A DNA stretch of 43,656 nucleotides from an uncultured Roseburia sp. (GCA_934317215.1 CAKREH010000029.1:1-43656), one strand, 5' to 3'; shown: positions 7,796-16,255, counted from the stretch's first letter. The notes: generated from the letters alone by a model not told the origin. A program made the numbers and translations.

Positions 7796-9274
7796 TTAGT
7801 ACAGCTTCAATCCACTGCGTACCGGTTCACTCGTCAGATCCACACCCAGTTTTTTGAAGATTTTAATATCCACCTCGGAAAGCATGACCGACGTATGCAC
7901 CTGGCAGCCGCGGAGTGCCGGGATCTGCTCAATGGCGCATTTTGCATTTTCATTGGAAGCTGCTGCAAGAGATAACGCGATCAAAACCTCGTCTGTATGA
8001 AGCCTTGGATTTTTTCCTCCTAAAAAACGCACCTTCAGATCCTGGATCGGCTCAATTGCCTCCGGGCGGATCAGCTTCTCATCATGTGCAATTCCAGCTA
8101 AATATTTTAAAGCATTTAAAAGCAATGCAGCTGATGCCCCAAGGAAATCAGACGTTTTTGATGTAATAATCGTTCCATCCGAAAGTTCGATTGCTGCAGT
8201 CGGAACACCCAGTTCCTCCGCGCGCTTCTTTGCTGCAACGGTAACTTTTCTGTCGTCCGTTGTAATCTTCGCCTGTTTCATTAAAAGCTCGATCTTGTAA
8301 ACTTCGTTTTCGGTCGCTTCTTCTTTTACCAGCTTATTCACCGCGGTGTAATAACGTCTGATAATTTCCATTTTAGATGCCACACAGCAGGCTTCATCAT
8401 CGACGATGCAGTTTCCTGCCATATTTACTCCCATATCGGTCGGAGATTTGTAATAGGTATTTTCACCGTAAATCCCCTCAAAAATTGCATTTAAAACAGG
8501 AAATATCTCTATATCACGATTGTAGTTTACCGTTGTCTCTCCATATGCTTCCAGATGGAACGGATCAATCATATTCACATCATTTAAGTCCGCTGTTGCA
8601 GCCTCATATGCAAGGTTGACCGGATGCTTTAACGGAAGGTTCCAGATAGGGAATGTCTCGAACTTCGCATAACCGGCTTTTGTTCCACGAATGTTTTCAT
8701 GATACAGCTGTGAAAGACAGGTTGCCATTTTTCCGCTTCCCGGTCCGGGCGCGGTAATCACAATAAGTGGTCTTGTTGTTTCAATATAATCATTTTTTCC
8801 AAAACCATTCCCGCTGACGATCAATGGAATATTCGCCGGATATCCCTCAATTTTATAATGCTGATATACTTTGATTCCACGTTTTTCCAGCTTTTCCCGA
8901 AACTGCACTGCACCATTTTGTCCGGCAAACTGTGTGATGACCACACTTCCGACATAGAGTCCTTTTTTCTCAAACTCACCGATCAAGCGGACAACGTCCA
9001 CATCATAAGTAATGCCAAGGTCTCCACGCACCTTGTTTTTCTCAATATCTGCTGCACTGATCACAATTACGATTTCTGCAACATCAGAAAGCTGCATCAG
9101 CATCTGAAGCTTACTGTCCGGTGCAAATCCCGGCAATACCCTTGATGCATGGTAATCATCAAATAATTTTCCGCCAAATTCCAGATAAAGCTTATCACCA
9201 AACTGGCTGATGCGTTCTTTGATATGCTCTGACTGAATTTTTAAATATTTTTCATTATCAAATCCTGTTCTCAT
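7796..9274 (-). CDS. DUF1846 domain protein
   Basis: The 492-residue product matches the DUF1846 family over its whole length. It begins MRTGFDNEKYLKIQSEHI, contains the glycine-rich, P-loop-like VITAPGPGSGKMATCL near residues 172-187, and the conserved HTDEVLIALSLAAASNENA segment near the C-terminus. It has no signal peptide or membrane helix, so it is cytoplasmic. Structures of family members exist, but the cellular role is unknown to me. AGAGGATAG upstream of the ATG serves as ribosome site. It lies between the EAL-domain gene and the ABC-F gene on the same strand and may be co-transcribed with the latter. Confidence 0.9.
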   Translation of the reverse strand: MRTGFDNEKYLKIQSEHIKERISQFGDKLYLEFGGKLFDDYHASRVLPGFAPDSKLQMLMQLSDVAEIVIVISAADIEKNKVRGDLGITYDVDVVRLIGEFEKKGLYVGSVVITQFAGQNGAVQFREKLEKRGIKVYQHYKIEGYPANIPLIVSGNGFGKNDYIETTRPLIVITAPGPGSGKMATCLSQLYHENIRGTKAGYAKFETFPIWNLPLKHPVNLAYEAATADLNDVNMIDPFHLEAYGETTVNYNRDIEIFPVLNAIFEGIYGENTYYKSPTDMGVNMAGNCIVDDEACCVASKMEIIRRYYTAVNKLVKEEATENEVYKIELLMKQAKITTDDRKVTVAAKKRAEELGVPTAAIELSDGTIITSKTSDFLGASAALLLNALKYLAGIAHDEKLIRPEAIEPIQDLKVRFLGGKNPRLHTDEVLIALSLAAASNENAKCAIEQIPALRGCQVHTSVMLSEVDIKIFKKLGVDLTSEPVRSGLKLY

Positions 9275-9346
9275 CTTTACTATCCTCTTATGGTTTATTT
9301 TTCAGACATAAAATGTATTATAAGTGTTATTTTTATCATAAACTTT

Positions 9347-10678
9347 CTAATAGCCTTTTCCATATTCCTCTTTGGCAGAATGCATCCTTCTGATGTAACG
9401 CAGACACTCCACCTCCGGCATCGGTTTTCCATAATAAAATCCCTGGATCATATCCACACCAAGTGCCTCTAATGCATCACTCTGCTCTTTATTTTCCACG
9501 CCCACCACGACAATCGGAAAACCGAGTTTTTGTATCGTCTTTATTTCATTTTCGATCACGATCTTTGCAGCCGGATCTTCAAAATAGGACCATGTCATTT
9601 CTTTACCGATCTTGATCTCCTGAACTGGAAACCGGAGCAGACCGAAACAGTTTAAATTGCCGCTTCCATAACCATCTATCGCAAATCCCATGCCGGCTTT
9701 ACCAAACTCCCGCATATGCCATAGCATCAGCTTTGGTGATCCGGCTACCGTCCGTTCCGGCAGTTCCAGTGTGATCATATGTGCCGGCACATGATAATGC
9801 TCTAACACCGGCAGAATACTTTCTTTCAGATTCCGGTTCAGACACTGCGCTGCAGCAATATTCACATGGATCGTCTGTATTCCAAGTGACGGGTTCGCAA
9901 GTACATGCTTCGCCAGAAAGCGGCAGCATTCCTCAAGAACAATCTCACTGATCTGCATGATCGTTCCATTTTTCTCCGCCAGCGGAATAAATTCATCCGG
10001 CGGGATGAATCCGGATTTTTCATCTTTTAAGCGTACCAGTGCCTCCAATGATACAACACATTTTTCTTTCAGGGAATAGATGGGCTGATAGTATACCTGA
10101 AAATTTTTTTCTGTAATTGCACATTCCACCGCCTTCTCACCGTTAGTTCCATTCTCACTGCCGGCGTAAGCAGACGGATTTTTCCTTGCCACATAGATCA
10201 TCATGCACAGATTTATGAAAAAATAATATCCGATATACACATATAAAACCCATGCATAGACACCCTGAGCATACGCACCGTCTTTAAAATCAAAGAAAAA
10301 ACCTGTCCACGGTGTCGCTAAAAGCATGATCTCGAAAAAGAAAAACGGAACCTTTCCCAGGTATCTGATCAATCGTCCTGCTGCTCCCGAAAAGCCGCAC
10401 ATCTCTTCCATATAGCGGAACATCAGGTAAAAAGCCGCTCCTTCTAATGCAAAAAAAGCAAACGCAAACAATTCGTTCCAGATTACCGGAACGATTGCTG
10501 CATTTGCCAGTCCAATACATAATAAAACATTTGCGATACCCCCGCCAAGGCACACCCCAAGCAGCATGCCAAATATCTTTGATCTTACAGTCTTTAACTG
10601 CCTGTTCCACCGGGCATGACAGCTAAAAGCTAAAAAAATGACGAGTAATATAACCCCGAAATTATAACTATACTGCAC
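9347..10678 (-). CDS. Membrane-anchored EAL-domain protein with altered DD motif
   Basis: The product is 443 residues when started at GTG (10676-10678). This start has AGGAGG 9 bases upstream and overlaps the alarmone synthetase gene by only 11 bases. An ATG start at 10723 would overlap much more and has no such site. The N-terminal 165 residues hold about five membrane helices; the EAL domain fills the rest. Most residues needed for cyclic-di-GMP hydrolysis are present: EAL (212-214), N273, ELPE (305-308), K356, E395 and Q412. The metal-binding DD pair of loop 6 is DG (335-336), the following FGTG is YGSG, and the usual KID is KIG. It may bind cyclic-di-GMP without, or with weak, hydrolysis. 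Confidence 0.85.
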   Translation of the reverse strand: MQYSYNFGVILLVIFLAFSCHARWNRQLKTVRSKIFGMLLGVCLGGGIANVLLCIGLANAAIVPVIWNELFAFAFFALEGAAFYLMFRYMEEMCGFSGAAGRLIRYLGKVPFFFFEIMLLATPWTGFFFDFKDGAYAQGVYAWVLYVYIGYYFFINLCMMIYVARKNPSAYAGSENGTNGEKAVECAITEKNFQVYYQPIYSLKEKCVVSLEALVRLKDEKSGFIPPDEFIPLAEKNGTIMQISEIVLEECCRFLAKHVLANPSLGIQTIHVNIAAAQCLNRNLKESILPVLEHYHVPAHMITLELPERTVAGSPKLMLWHMREFGKAGMGFAIDGYGSGNLNCFGLLRFPVQEIKIGKEMTWSYFEDPAAKIVIENEIKTIQKLGFPIVVVGVENKEQSDALEALGVDMIQGFYYGKPMPEVECLRYIRRMHSAKEEYGKGY

Positions 10679-11327
10679 CCGTTTGTTCCTCCTGTGCTTC
10701 TTTCGCCTGTATGATTGCTTCATTTAGCTGGAGCATCTTTGCATCCAGCATAGAAACAATATCGGAACATTCTCTTAGATCCCTGCTGATATAGCCGGGT
10801 GCATTTCCCTCAAATTTGTAATAGATCTTATGCTCTAAACTCGCCCAGAAATCCATTGCCATCGTCCGGATCTGAATCTCCACCTTCGTATCGATCACAC
10901 GGTCTGACAAAAATATCGGAACGGTCACAAGCATATGATAACTTTTATAACCGCTCTCCTTTGGATTTTTGATATAATCCTTGATGGAAATAACGGTCAG
11001 ATCGTTCTGTTTTCCGATCATCTCTGCAAGTTTATAAATATCTGAAGTAAAGGAACATACTATACGGATACCTGCAATGTCATTGACATAATTGACCATG
11101 TTATCGATCGATGACTCATATCCATAGCGCTTTAACTTTTTCACAATACTCTCAGGCGTCTTGATCCTTGATTTGATGTATTCAATCGGATTATACTGAT
11201 GAACCTGCTGAAACTCATCGTTTAAGATTTCAACTTTTGTGCGTACTTCCTTCAATGCGGAATTATATAAAAAAATAATCGTATTCCAACTGTCAACGCC
11301 CTCACTTAAGGTGAATGGCTTTTCCAT
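10668..11327 (-). CDS. Small alarmone synthetase, RelQ-type GTP pyrophosphokinase
   Basis: The 219-residue product has the RelA/SpoT synthetase domain alone, without the hydrolase, TGS or ACT domains of long Rel proteins, which is the small alarmone synthetase layout. Typical parts are RIKTPESIVKKLKRYG, NDIAGIRIVCSF, ESGYKSYHMLVTVP and VEIQIRTMAMDFWASLEHK, followed by a helical tail. These enzymes move pyrophosphate from ATP to GTP or GDP, making (p)ppGpp in the cytoplasm. The start ATG at 11325-11327 has AAGGAGGA about 6 bases upstream; a longer frame adds 9 residues without a ribosome site. On the minus strand TGGTATACT (TATACT at 11399-11404) is an extended -10. The EAL gene follows with an 11-base overlap. 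Confidence 0.92.
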   Translation of the reverse strand: MEKPFTLSEGVDSWNTIIFLYNSALKEVRTKVEILNDEFQQVHQYNPIEYIKSRIKTPESIVKKLKRYGYESSIDNMVNYVNDIAGIRIVCSFTSDIYKLAEMIGKQNDLTVISIKDYIKNPKESGYKSYHMLVTVPIFLSDRVIDTKVEIQIRTMAMDFWASLEHKIYYKFEGNAPGYISRDLRECSDIVSMLDAKMLQLNEAIIQAKEAQEEQTGAV

Positions 11328-11451
11328 AAAAATCCTCCTTATTTTGCAGTGCAAAATGTAATTTTATACATAGCGTCCCTGTAATGACTACTATTTACAG
11401 TATACCATACTTTCCTTATTATGGGGGATTTATTTCTAAACTTTTACCGAT

Positions 11452-12513
11452 TTATAAGTCCAGCTTCATATCGCCTTCTTTGATCCAGCCGATTTTACGG
11501 AACAGCACACTAAAAAGCCATGATAAAACTCCCGGCAGAATAAAGCTGACTAAGATCAGTCCGATCCAGTCCATCGGTGTGATGGCAGTTTTGCTTCCCG
11601 TCTCGATATCTGCAATCCACCCGGTATAGACACCGATCTGTCCGACCAGTCCACAGGTTCCCATACCGGAGGAAACTGCAGCACCGTTCATCTGTAAATG
11701 AAACAGACAGGTTGCAATCGGTCCGGTGATTGCCGATGCTAATGTCGCCGGCAGCCAGATGCGCGGATTTTTCACGATATTCCCCATCTGAAGCATGGAT
11801 GTGCCGATCCCCTGTGCAAACAGCCCGCCCCATTTATTTTCACGGAAACTTGCCACAGCAAACCCGACCATCTGTGCACAGCATCCGGCAAGCGCTGCAC
11901 CTCCCGCAAGTCCGGTCAGTCCAAGTGCGGCACAGATCGCAGCGCTGCTGATCGGCAGTGTCAGTGCGATTCCGACGATCACAGATACAATGATTCCCAT
12001 GAAAAACGGCTGCAGCTCAGTTGCCCACATAATCGCATTGCCGACTGCACTCGCTGCCGCACCGATCGCAGGTGCCCACCAGACAGAAAGTGCCACCCCG
12101 ACAAAAATGGTCACAAACGGTGTAACGATAATATCAATCTTTGTTTCTTTCGAAACTGCTTTTCCAAATTCTGCCGCAAAAATCGCAACCACAAGTACCG
12201 CAAGCGGTCCGCCTGCCCCACCAAGTTCGTTCGCCGCCGCACCGACTGCTGCAAGTGAAAACAGTACCAAAGGTGCTGCCTGCAGTGCATATCCGATTGC
12301 GATCGCCATCGCCGGTCCGACTGCTGCTTTCGCGTAAGTTCCGACTGTCACAAGAATCGGAATATTCAGCTGTGTTCCAAGTGTACTGATGATCGTTCCG
12401 ATCAAAAGCGATGCAAATAATCCCTGTGCCATCGCGCCAAGTGCATCGATCAGATAGCGCCTGACGGATATCTCAATGTTTTTCCGCTTACAAAATGCCT
12501 TTACTTTTTCCAT
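11452..12513 (-). CDS. PTS EIIC-like permease of the PfoR type (PTS_EIIC_2)
   Basis: The 353-residue product is a polytopic membrane protein of about ten helices, rich in Ala and Gly (for example AANELGGAGGPLAVLVVAIF). It carries the conserved NGAAVSSGMGTCGLVGQIG and GIGTSMLQMGNIVKNPRIW stretches of the PfoR/PTS_EIIC_2 family. No EIIA or EIIB domain is fused and none is encoded nearby, so the phosphotransfer partners, if any, are elsewhere. PfoR was first described near the perfringolysin gene of Clostridium perfringens; its substrate is unknown. It stands between the csm6 terminator and the alarmone gene and has its own promoter. Confidence 0.85.
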   Translation of the reverse strand: MEKVKAFCKRKNIEISVRRYLIDALGAMAQGLFASLLIGTIISTLGTQLNIPILVTVGTYAKAAVGPAMAIAIGYALQAAPLVLFSLAAVGAAANELGGAGGPLAVLVVAIFAAEFGKAVSKETKIDIIVTPFVTIFVGVALSVWWAPAIGAAASAVGNAIMWATELQPFFMGIIVSVIVGIALTLPISSAAICAALGLTGLAGGAALAGCCAQMVGFAVASFRENKWGGLFAQGIGTSMLQMGNIVKNPRIWLPATLASAITGPIATCLFHLQMNGAAVSSGMGTCGLVGQIGVYTGWIADIETGSKTAITPMDWIGLILVSFILPGVLSWLFSVLFRKIGWIKEGDMKLDL

Positions 12514-12566
12514 AATCTCTCCAATCCGGAGTTTTTTACTCCTCTTTGCTGTTTTTCATGTGGTTA

Positions 12567-12619
12567 ACACGTGTCTTGTCAGCTTGTGACAGTGTAGCAC
12601 AGGGGGGAGAAAAAAGCAA
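12567..12619 (-). promoter_or_regulatory. Promoter of the PfoR-like gene with operator-like palindromes
   Basis: On the minus strand TTGCTT (12614-12619) and TACACT (12591-12596) are 17 bases apart, with TG two bases before the -10. The -35 lies inside the csm6 terminator hairpin. Just downstream of the -10 are TGTCA/TGACA arms (12577-12581, 12587-12591) and the palindrome ACACGTGT (12567-12574), placed where a repressor could block transcription. Confidence 0.45.
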
Positions 12620-12640
12620 GGGATGTTGTCCCCTGCTTTT
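12609..12640 (-). terminator. Intrinsic terminator of the CRISPR-Cas operon (after csm6)
   Basis: On the minus strand the sequence forms AAAAGCA-GGGGA, a 5-base loop, then TCCC-TTGCTTTTTT, a GC-containing stem followed by a T-run, starting about 50 bases after the csm6 stop codon. It closes the cas gene block. Confidence 0.75.
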
Positions 12641-12688
12641 GTATGTCATGCAGTACTCTTACATTTTTTTGTGTTTTATTTGTATATT

Positions 12689-14032
12689 TTATTCATTTGA
12701 CATCTGCTCAAGGATTTTCCTGTTCATTTCATCGTAAGAATCCCAGTACTCTTTTCGTATGGAAATCTCCGTATATCCAAAAAGCTCCTTGATCTTACTC
12801 ATGATATCCCTGCCATAAAAACCTGTCAGGTTTTTAATTGTCTCATCTGTCACAGACACAATCTCATGCGCAGCAAGATTCCGGATATTACTTTCCACAT
12901 TTCTAAGATCTTCCATCAACTGTTTTAAGCGGGTATCACTCGAAAAAAGATCTGTGAGTATTTTCAGATGTTCTGAATACACATCTTTTGCTTCAAATCT
13001 TTTTCCCATTTTCTGATAATGACTATTCAGTACATCTCCTGCTTCCGTTCCATTTAATTTTTTTGCTGACCACATTCTCTTCCACTGTCCTGCACGTTTA
13101 TACTGGTCGCAATAATCGTCTACTTTGATACCACACTGTTTTTTTAATATCATCTCAAACAAATCCACCACAATCGGTGTGATCGACCTGATAAAATCCA
13201 CATACTCACCACGTTTTAATCGAATATCGATCGTAAGTGCATATTCAAAATATTTTCTCTGGGAAGAAGACCGCACCGGCAGACATTGAAAATTTGTTTT
13301 CTGGATTGTCTTATCAACATTCACAAAATCTAATAACACTCTCCTTGCCGCCAGATAAATTAAATCCCTGTACTGCGCTGTCTGCTCCGCCGGTAATGAA
13401 TCCGTGACATCAAGCGCAGCCTGATAATCATATACAAAAATATGTTTTTTTATAATTTCCTCTTTTTTTATCTTTGAAAGTGTCGGACACTGGATTTCCT
13501 TACATCTGTTTTGTGCACCTTCCAGATTATCCTCATCCAATCCCCATAAAGTCTCGACATCGTATCCCTCATGTATCTGCTCATTCAGTTTTCCTACCGG
13601 AGTCGCTACTTGAATTACTTTTGCAGGAAACTCCCCTAATGTCTGCAATACCAGCAATCCACTTTTCATTGCAGGCGTACCGGATGACACATTGAAAAGC
13701 AGTGTATCTGAATCATCCATCGTCTCATATATATGGCTGATCACCTTCCTGAAATCCTCGTAAAAGTAATCAAATTCATGTACTTTGGTAAGCTCCCGGC
13801 GTTCTATGATCTCATAAATCATGGAACGATCCTGCATCTTTGCCAGACGGTCCAGACAATAACGATACCTGTCATCTTTCTCCTGAAAATCCAACATCTC
13901 TTTTGACATGTACAAAATGACTTTATCCGGTTTATAGAATCTGCAAATATGCAGTATTGATCCATCGTGATAATTATTCAATGAAATCGGGTCTGTTCCT
14001 CCCACTGGTGTAAACAATATCGTCTGGTTCAT
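12689..14032 (-). CDS. csm6: Csm6, CARF-HEPN ribonuclease of the type III-A CRISPR system
   Basis: The 447-residue product has an N-terminal CARF domain and a C-terminal HEPN domain. The CARF part shows VGGTDPIS (residues 10-17) and NVSSGTPAMKSG (about 114-125), the ligand-binding turns that recognise cyclic oligoadenylate. The HEPN part holds RNLAAH (R384 to H389), the R-x4-H ribonuclease motif. In known systems Cas10 makes cyclic oligoadenylate when target RNA is bound, and this switches on non-specific RNA cutting by Csm6. The start ATG at 14030-14032 follows GGGAGG by about 6 bases; a longer frame adding 11 residues is less likely. It is the last gene of the cas operon, directly after cas2. 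Confidence 0.93.
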   Translation of the reverse strand: MNQTILFTPVGGTDPISLNNYHDGSILHICRFYKPDKVILYMSKEMLDFQEKDDRYRYCLDRLAKMQDRSMIYEIIERRELTKVHEFDYFYEDFRKVISHIYETMDDSDTLLFNVSSGTPAMKSGLLVLQTLGEFPAKVIQVATPVGKLNEQIHEGYDVETLWGLDEDNLEGAQNRCKEIQCPTLSKIKKEEIIKKHIFVYDYQAALDVTDSLPAEQTAQYRDLIYLAARRVLLDFVNVDKTIQKTNFQCLPVRSSSQRKYFEYALTIDIRLKRGEYVDFIRSITPIVVDLFEMILKKQCGIKVDDYCDQYKRAGQWKRMWSAKKLNGTEAGDVLNSHYQKMGKRFEAKDVYSEHLKILTDLFSSDTRLKQLMEDLRNVESNIRNLAAHEIVSVTDETIKNLTGFYGRDIMSKIKELFGYTEISIRKEYWDSYDEMNRKILEQMSNE

Positions 14033-14061
14033 AATAACCTCCCTTTTCTTTTGCTCTTTTT

Positions 14062-14379
14062 TCAAATAATAATGACTTCTTCACTGTCTATTTGGGGACT
14101 TGCCCCAAACAGGCTGACTTCTCCATAACCTCTTATTTTATAAACCCTCACGCTGTCCGATCTACGATCGATCAGCTCCGGTATATCCTGTAACAAACAT
14201 CGATATAAATTTTCCGTAACCATCGCCTCAAATGCCGATTTCTGAACCCGAAAACCATATCCGTTCATTTTCTTCGCAAACCTGACTCTTCGCTTGTTAT
14301 CAACAATATCATAAATTACAAGAATATACAGCTTCTTTATGCTATTTTCTTCCTCAGTATTCCAAAAATAATTTTCCAT
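14062..14379 (-). CDS. cas2: Cas2 CRISPR adaptation protein
   Basis: The product is 105 residues from the ATG at 14377-14379, which has GGAAGG a few bases upstream; another ATG four codons earlier lacks a ribosome site. The ferredoxin-like core begins KKLYILVIYDIVDNKRR, with the conserved aspartate (D24) at the end of the first strand, followed by YGFRVQKSAFEA. A 15-residue N-terminal extension (MENYFWNTEEENSIK) precedes the usual start. Cas2 forms the bridge of the Cas1-Cas2 integrase complex that inserts new spacers. It follows cas1 after 30 bases and precedes csm6. Confidence 0.93.
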   Translation of the reverse strand: MENYFWNTEEENSIKKLYILVIYDIVDNKRRVRFAKKMNGYGFRVQKSAFEAMVTENLYRCLLQDIPELIDRRSDSVRVYKIRGYGEVSLFGASPQIDSEEVIII

Positions 14380-14409
14380 TTGCCTTCCCACCCATGTTTA
14401 TCAAACCAA

Positions 14410-15414
14410 TTACCGAATGATCACCGGCATATATTCTTCCACATTTTCCGTTTCAATTGCCTTTACAAACTGATTGACCTGAAGATCCATTGCCCTCCGG
14501 AAGCTGACACTATAATCAATATACGAAAGATATCTGTTTTCTGTACGAAATTTTCCCTCTAACTTCTGAATATATTTCCGGAATCCATCCTTTTCTAAAA
14601 AGACTCCAGGCTGATCGATTCCAGTATAGAAATCTTCTTTTACCAATTCATGTCCATTTAACATACTAAGCGCTGTTGTGTCAATTAATACGGCTCTCCA
14701 TTCTTCCATCAAATCACTTGCTAAGGTAGGATGCTTTTCTCTGTCTTTATGCATCACTCCAAAATATGGATTTAATCCTTTTCCCTCAATCTTTCCATAT
14801 AATTCATTTAAGATAATCGAGTAACCAAGACTGATCAGCGAATTAAACGGGTCCATCGGAGGACGTCTTGACCTGCCTTCAAAAACAAATTGTTCATCAA
14901 TTAACTTCCCCAATACTTTAAAATATATTTTTGCTGCCGTTCCCTCATATCCCATAACCTGTTCCACACTCTTCGCATATAGCAGTTTTTTCTGCATATT
15001 CTGCATCTCAATGATCATTCTATGAATATCTTCATCTCTGCCTCGCGCATATCTGCGCAAAACAACAACCTGATTGCGAATCTTTGCATCAATGATTCTT
15101 TTTGACATTTCCAGTTTAAATGTTTCATTGTGTCCAATTTCCGCCTGAATACGCTGTCTTTGCACATTCACATGGGAAGTTGAGATCAGCCTTCCATAAT
15201 ACGCCCCGCTTGTGGAATAAAACAGGATATTCACTCCCCGTTTTAAACATTCCGTCAGGCAGCGTGTCGTAATCTGGACACTGCCAAATACTTCGATCAT
15301 CTCTAACGTCTCCGCTGGAATACTTTTTATCATTCCATCTTTGTACTTTACCTGAAAACGATTTGCTTCTATCCCGATACTCGCACCCTGTTCACTGACA
15401 TAAAGATAACTCAT
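14410..15414 (-). CDS. cas1: Cas1 CRISPR integrase
   Basis: The product is 334 residues from the ATG at 15412-15414, with GGGAGG 6 bases upstream. A frame continuing 25 codons further has no ribosome site and would run into the array. The N-terminal beta domain (MSYLYVSEQGASIGIEANRF) is followed by the helical catalytic domain. The metal ligands are visible as E157 (in YEGTAAKIYF), H222 (in YFGVMHKDREKH) and the acidic D234/E237 (in LASDLMEEWR). Cas1 with Cas2 integrates spacers at the leader end of the array. There is no reverse transcriptase or Cas6 fusion. It is placed just past the leader-distal end of the array. Confidence 0.95.
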   Translation of the reverse strand: MSYLYVSEQGASIGIEANRFQVKYKDGMIKSIPAETLEMIEVFGSVQITTRCLTECLKRGVNILFYSTSGAYYGRLISTSHVNVQRQRIQAEIGHNETFKLEMSKRIIDAKIRNQVVVLRRYARGRDEDIHRMIIEMQNMQKKLLYAKSVEQVMGYEGTAAKIYFKVLGKLIDEQFVFEGRSRRPPMDPFNSLISLGYSIILNELYGKIEGKGLNPYFGVMHKDREKHPTLASDLMEEWRAVLIDTTALSMLNGHELVKEDFYTGIDQPGVFLEKDGFRKYIQKLEGKFRTENRYLSYIDYSVSFRRAMDLQVNQFVKAIETENVEEYMPVIIR

Positions 15415-15433
15415 GTGTTTCCTCCCTTGTTTT

Positions 15434-15465
15434 TTATTTGTCCCCTTAGTGGAAATTTTTTCAAT
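15434..15465. repeat. Candidate decayed CRISPR repeat beyond the array's old end
   Basis: This 32-base stretch shares GTCCCCT (15440-15446) and the closing TTTCAAT (15459-15465) with the array repeat, with further matches between, and is about 4 bases shorter. It ends exactly 36 bases before the first good repeat (15502), which is one spacer length. This position makes a degenerate terminal repeat plausible; the AT-rich context means chance is not excluded. Confidence 0.4.
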
Positions 15466-15483
15466 TATACTTGTGTAAGTATA
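15466..15483. promoter_or_regulatory. Perfect palindrome upstream of cas1
   Basis: TATACTT (15466-15472) and AAGTATA (15477-15483) form a perfect 7-bp inverted repeat around GTGT. On the minus strand it overlaps TATAAT (15463-15468), a possible -10 for cas1, although no good -35 lies 16-18 bases upstream. It could be an operator for cas1-cas2-csm6 or part of a decayed spacer. Confidence 0.4.
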
Positions 15484-15501
15484 TAACAAAAACAGCTAAA
15501 G

Positions 15502-16255
15502 GTTCTCGTCCCCTCCACGGGGTTCTTATATTTCAATGCAGGCAGAGCTTCAGTTAGACAAAGCAATTCTTGCGTTCTCGTCCCCTCAACGGGGTTCTTA
15601 TATTTCAATCCAACAAAGATAGAGATCACTATAGCCAGTAATGCGTTCTCGTCCCCTCAACGGGGTTCTTATATTTCAATGAATGACCAAAATGACTTTG
15701 CGCAGACTTCATGGGTTCTCGTCCCCTCAACGGGGTTCTTATATTTCAATGAGAACGGGAAGAAGAAAAAAAGAAAAGTAATTCTGTTCTCGTCCCCTCA
15801 ACGGGGTTCTTATATTTCAATTTAATGCTTTAAAAAATAATCGGGAACAGCATCCTTGTTCTCGTCCCCTCAACGGGGTTCTTATATTTCAATGAAATAA
15901 AAAGAGATGAAACGTGTAAAACGAATCAGTTCTCGTCCCCTCAACGGGGTTCTTATATTTCAATAAGATCAGCAAACCTGAAGCGGAATCTTTAGTATCG
16001 TTCTCGTCCCCTCAACGGGGTTCTTATATTTCAATGTTAGAGAAAAGTTCTTGACAATCACGTTGAAATGTGTTCTCGTCCCCTCAACGGGGTTCTTATA
16101 TTTCAATTTTTGTGGCGAAGACGCCAGACATTCAAGCGCCTCCGCGTTCTCGTCCCCTCAACGGGGTTCTTATATTTCAATGGAACTATCAAAGTTGGTG
16201 AAGTGATAACTGCTCACCGGTTCTCGTCCCCTCAACGGGGTTCTTATATTTCAAT
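15502..16255 (-). CRISPR. CRISPR array, 11 repeats of 36 bases and 10 spacers of 34-38 bases
   Basis: On the plus strand each repeat begins GTTCTCGTCCCCTC and ends TTATATTTCAAT. Repeats start at 15502, 15574, 15645, 15715, 15786, 15858, 15929, 16000, 16072, 16146 and 16220. All are identical except the first, which has C instead of A at 15516, in the loop of the CCCC/GGGG hairpin. Read on the minus strand the repeat ends in GGGGACGAGAAC, so the crRNA tag would be ACGAGAAC, the same as in S. epidermidis type III-A. This and the mutated repeat at 15502 place the leader on the right (16256 onward) and the old end next to cas1. The array is thus read in the direction of the cas genes, which enclose it. 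Confidence 0.98.

Noticed and set aside
11795..12337. Long plus-strand open frame opposite the PfoR-like gene
   Set aside because: It mirrors codon bias of the Ala/Gly-rich membrane gene on the other strand, has Pro/Ser/Thr-rich composition and no ribosome site.
15538..16219. Open reading frames in every spacer as proof of coding origin
   Set aside because: Pieces of 34-38 bases are open in at least one frame by chance nearly always, so only the purine bias is used as evidence.
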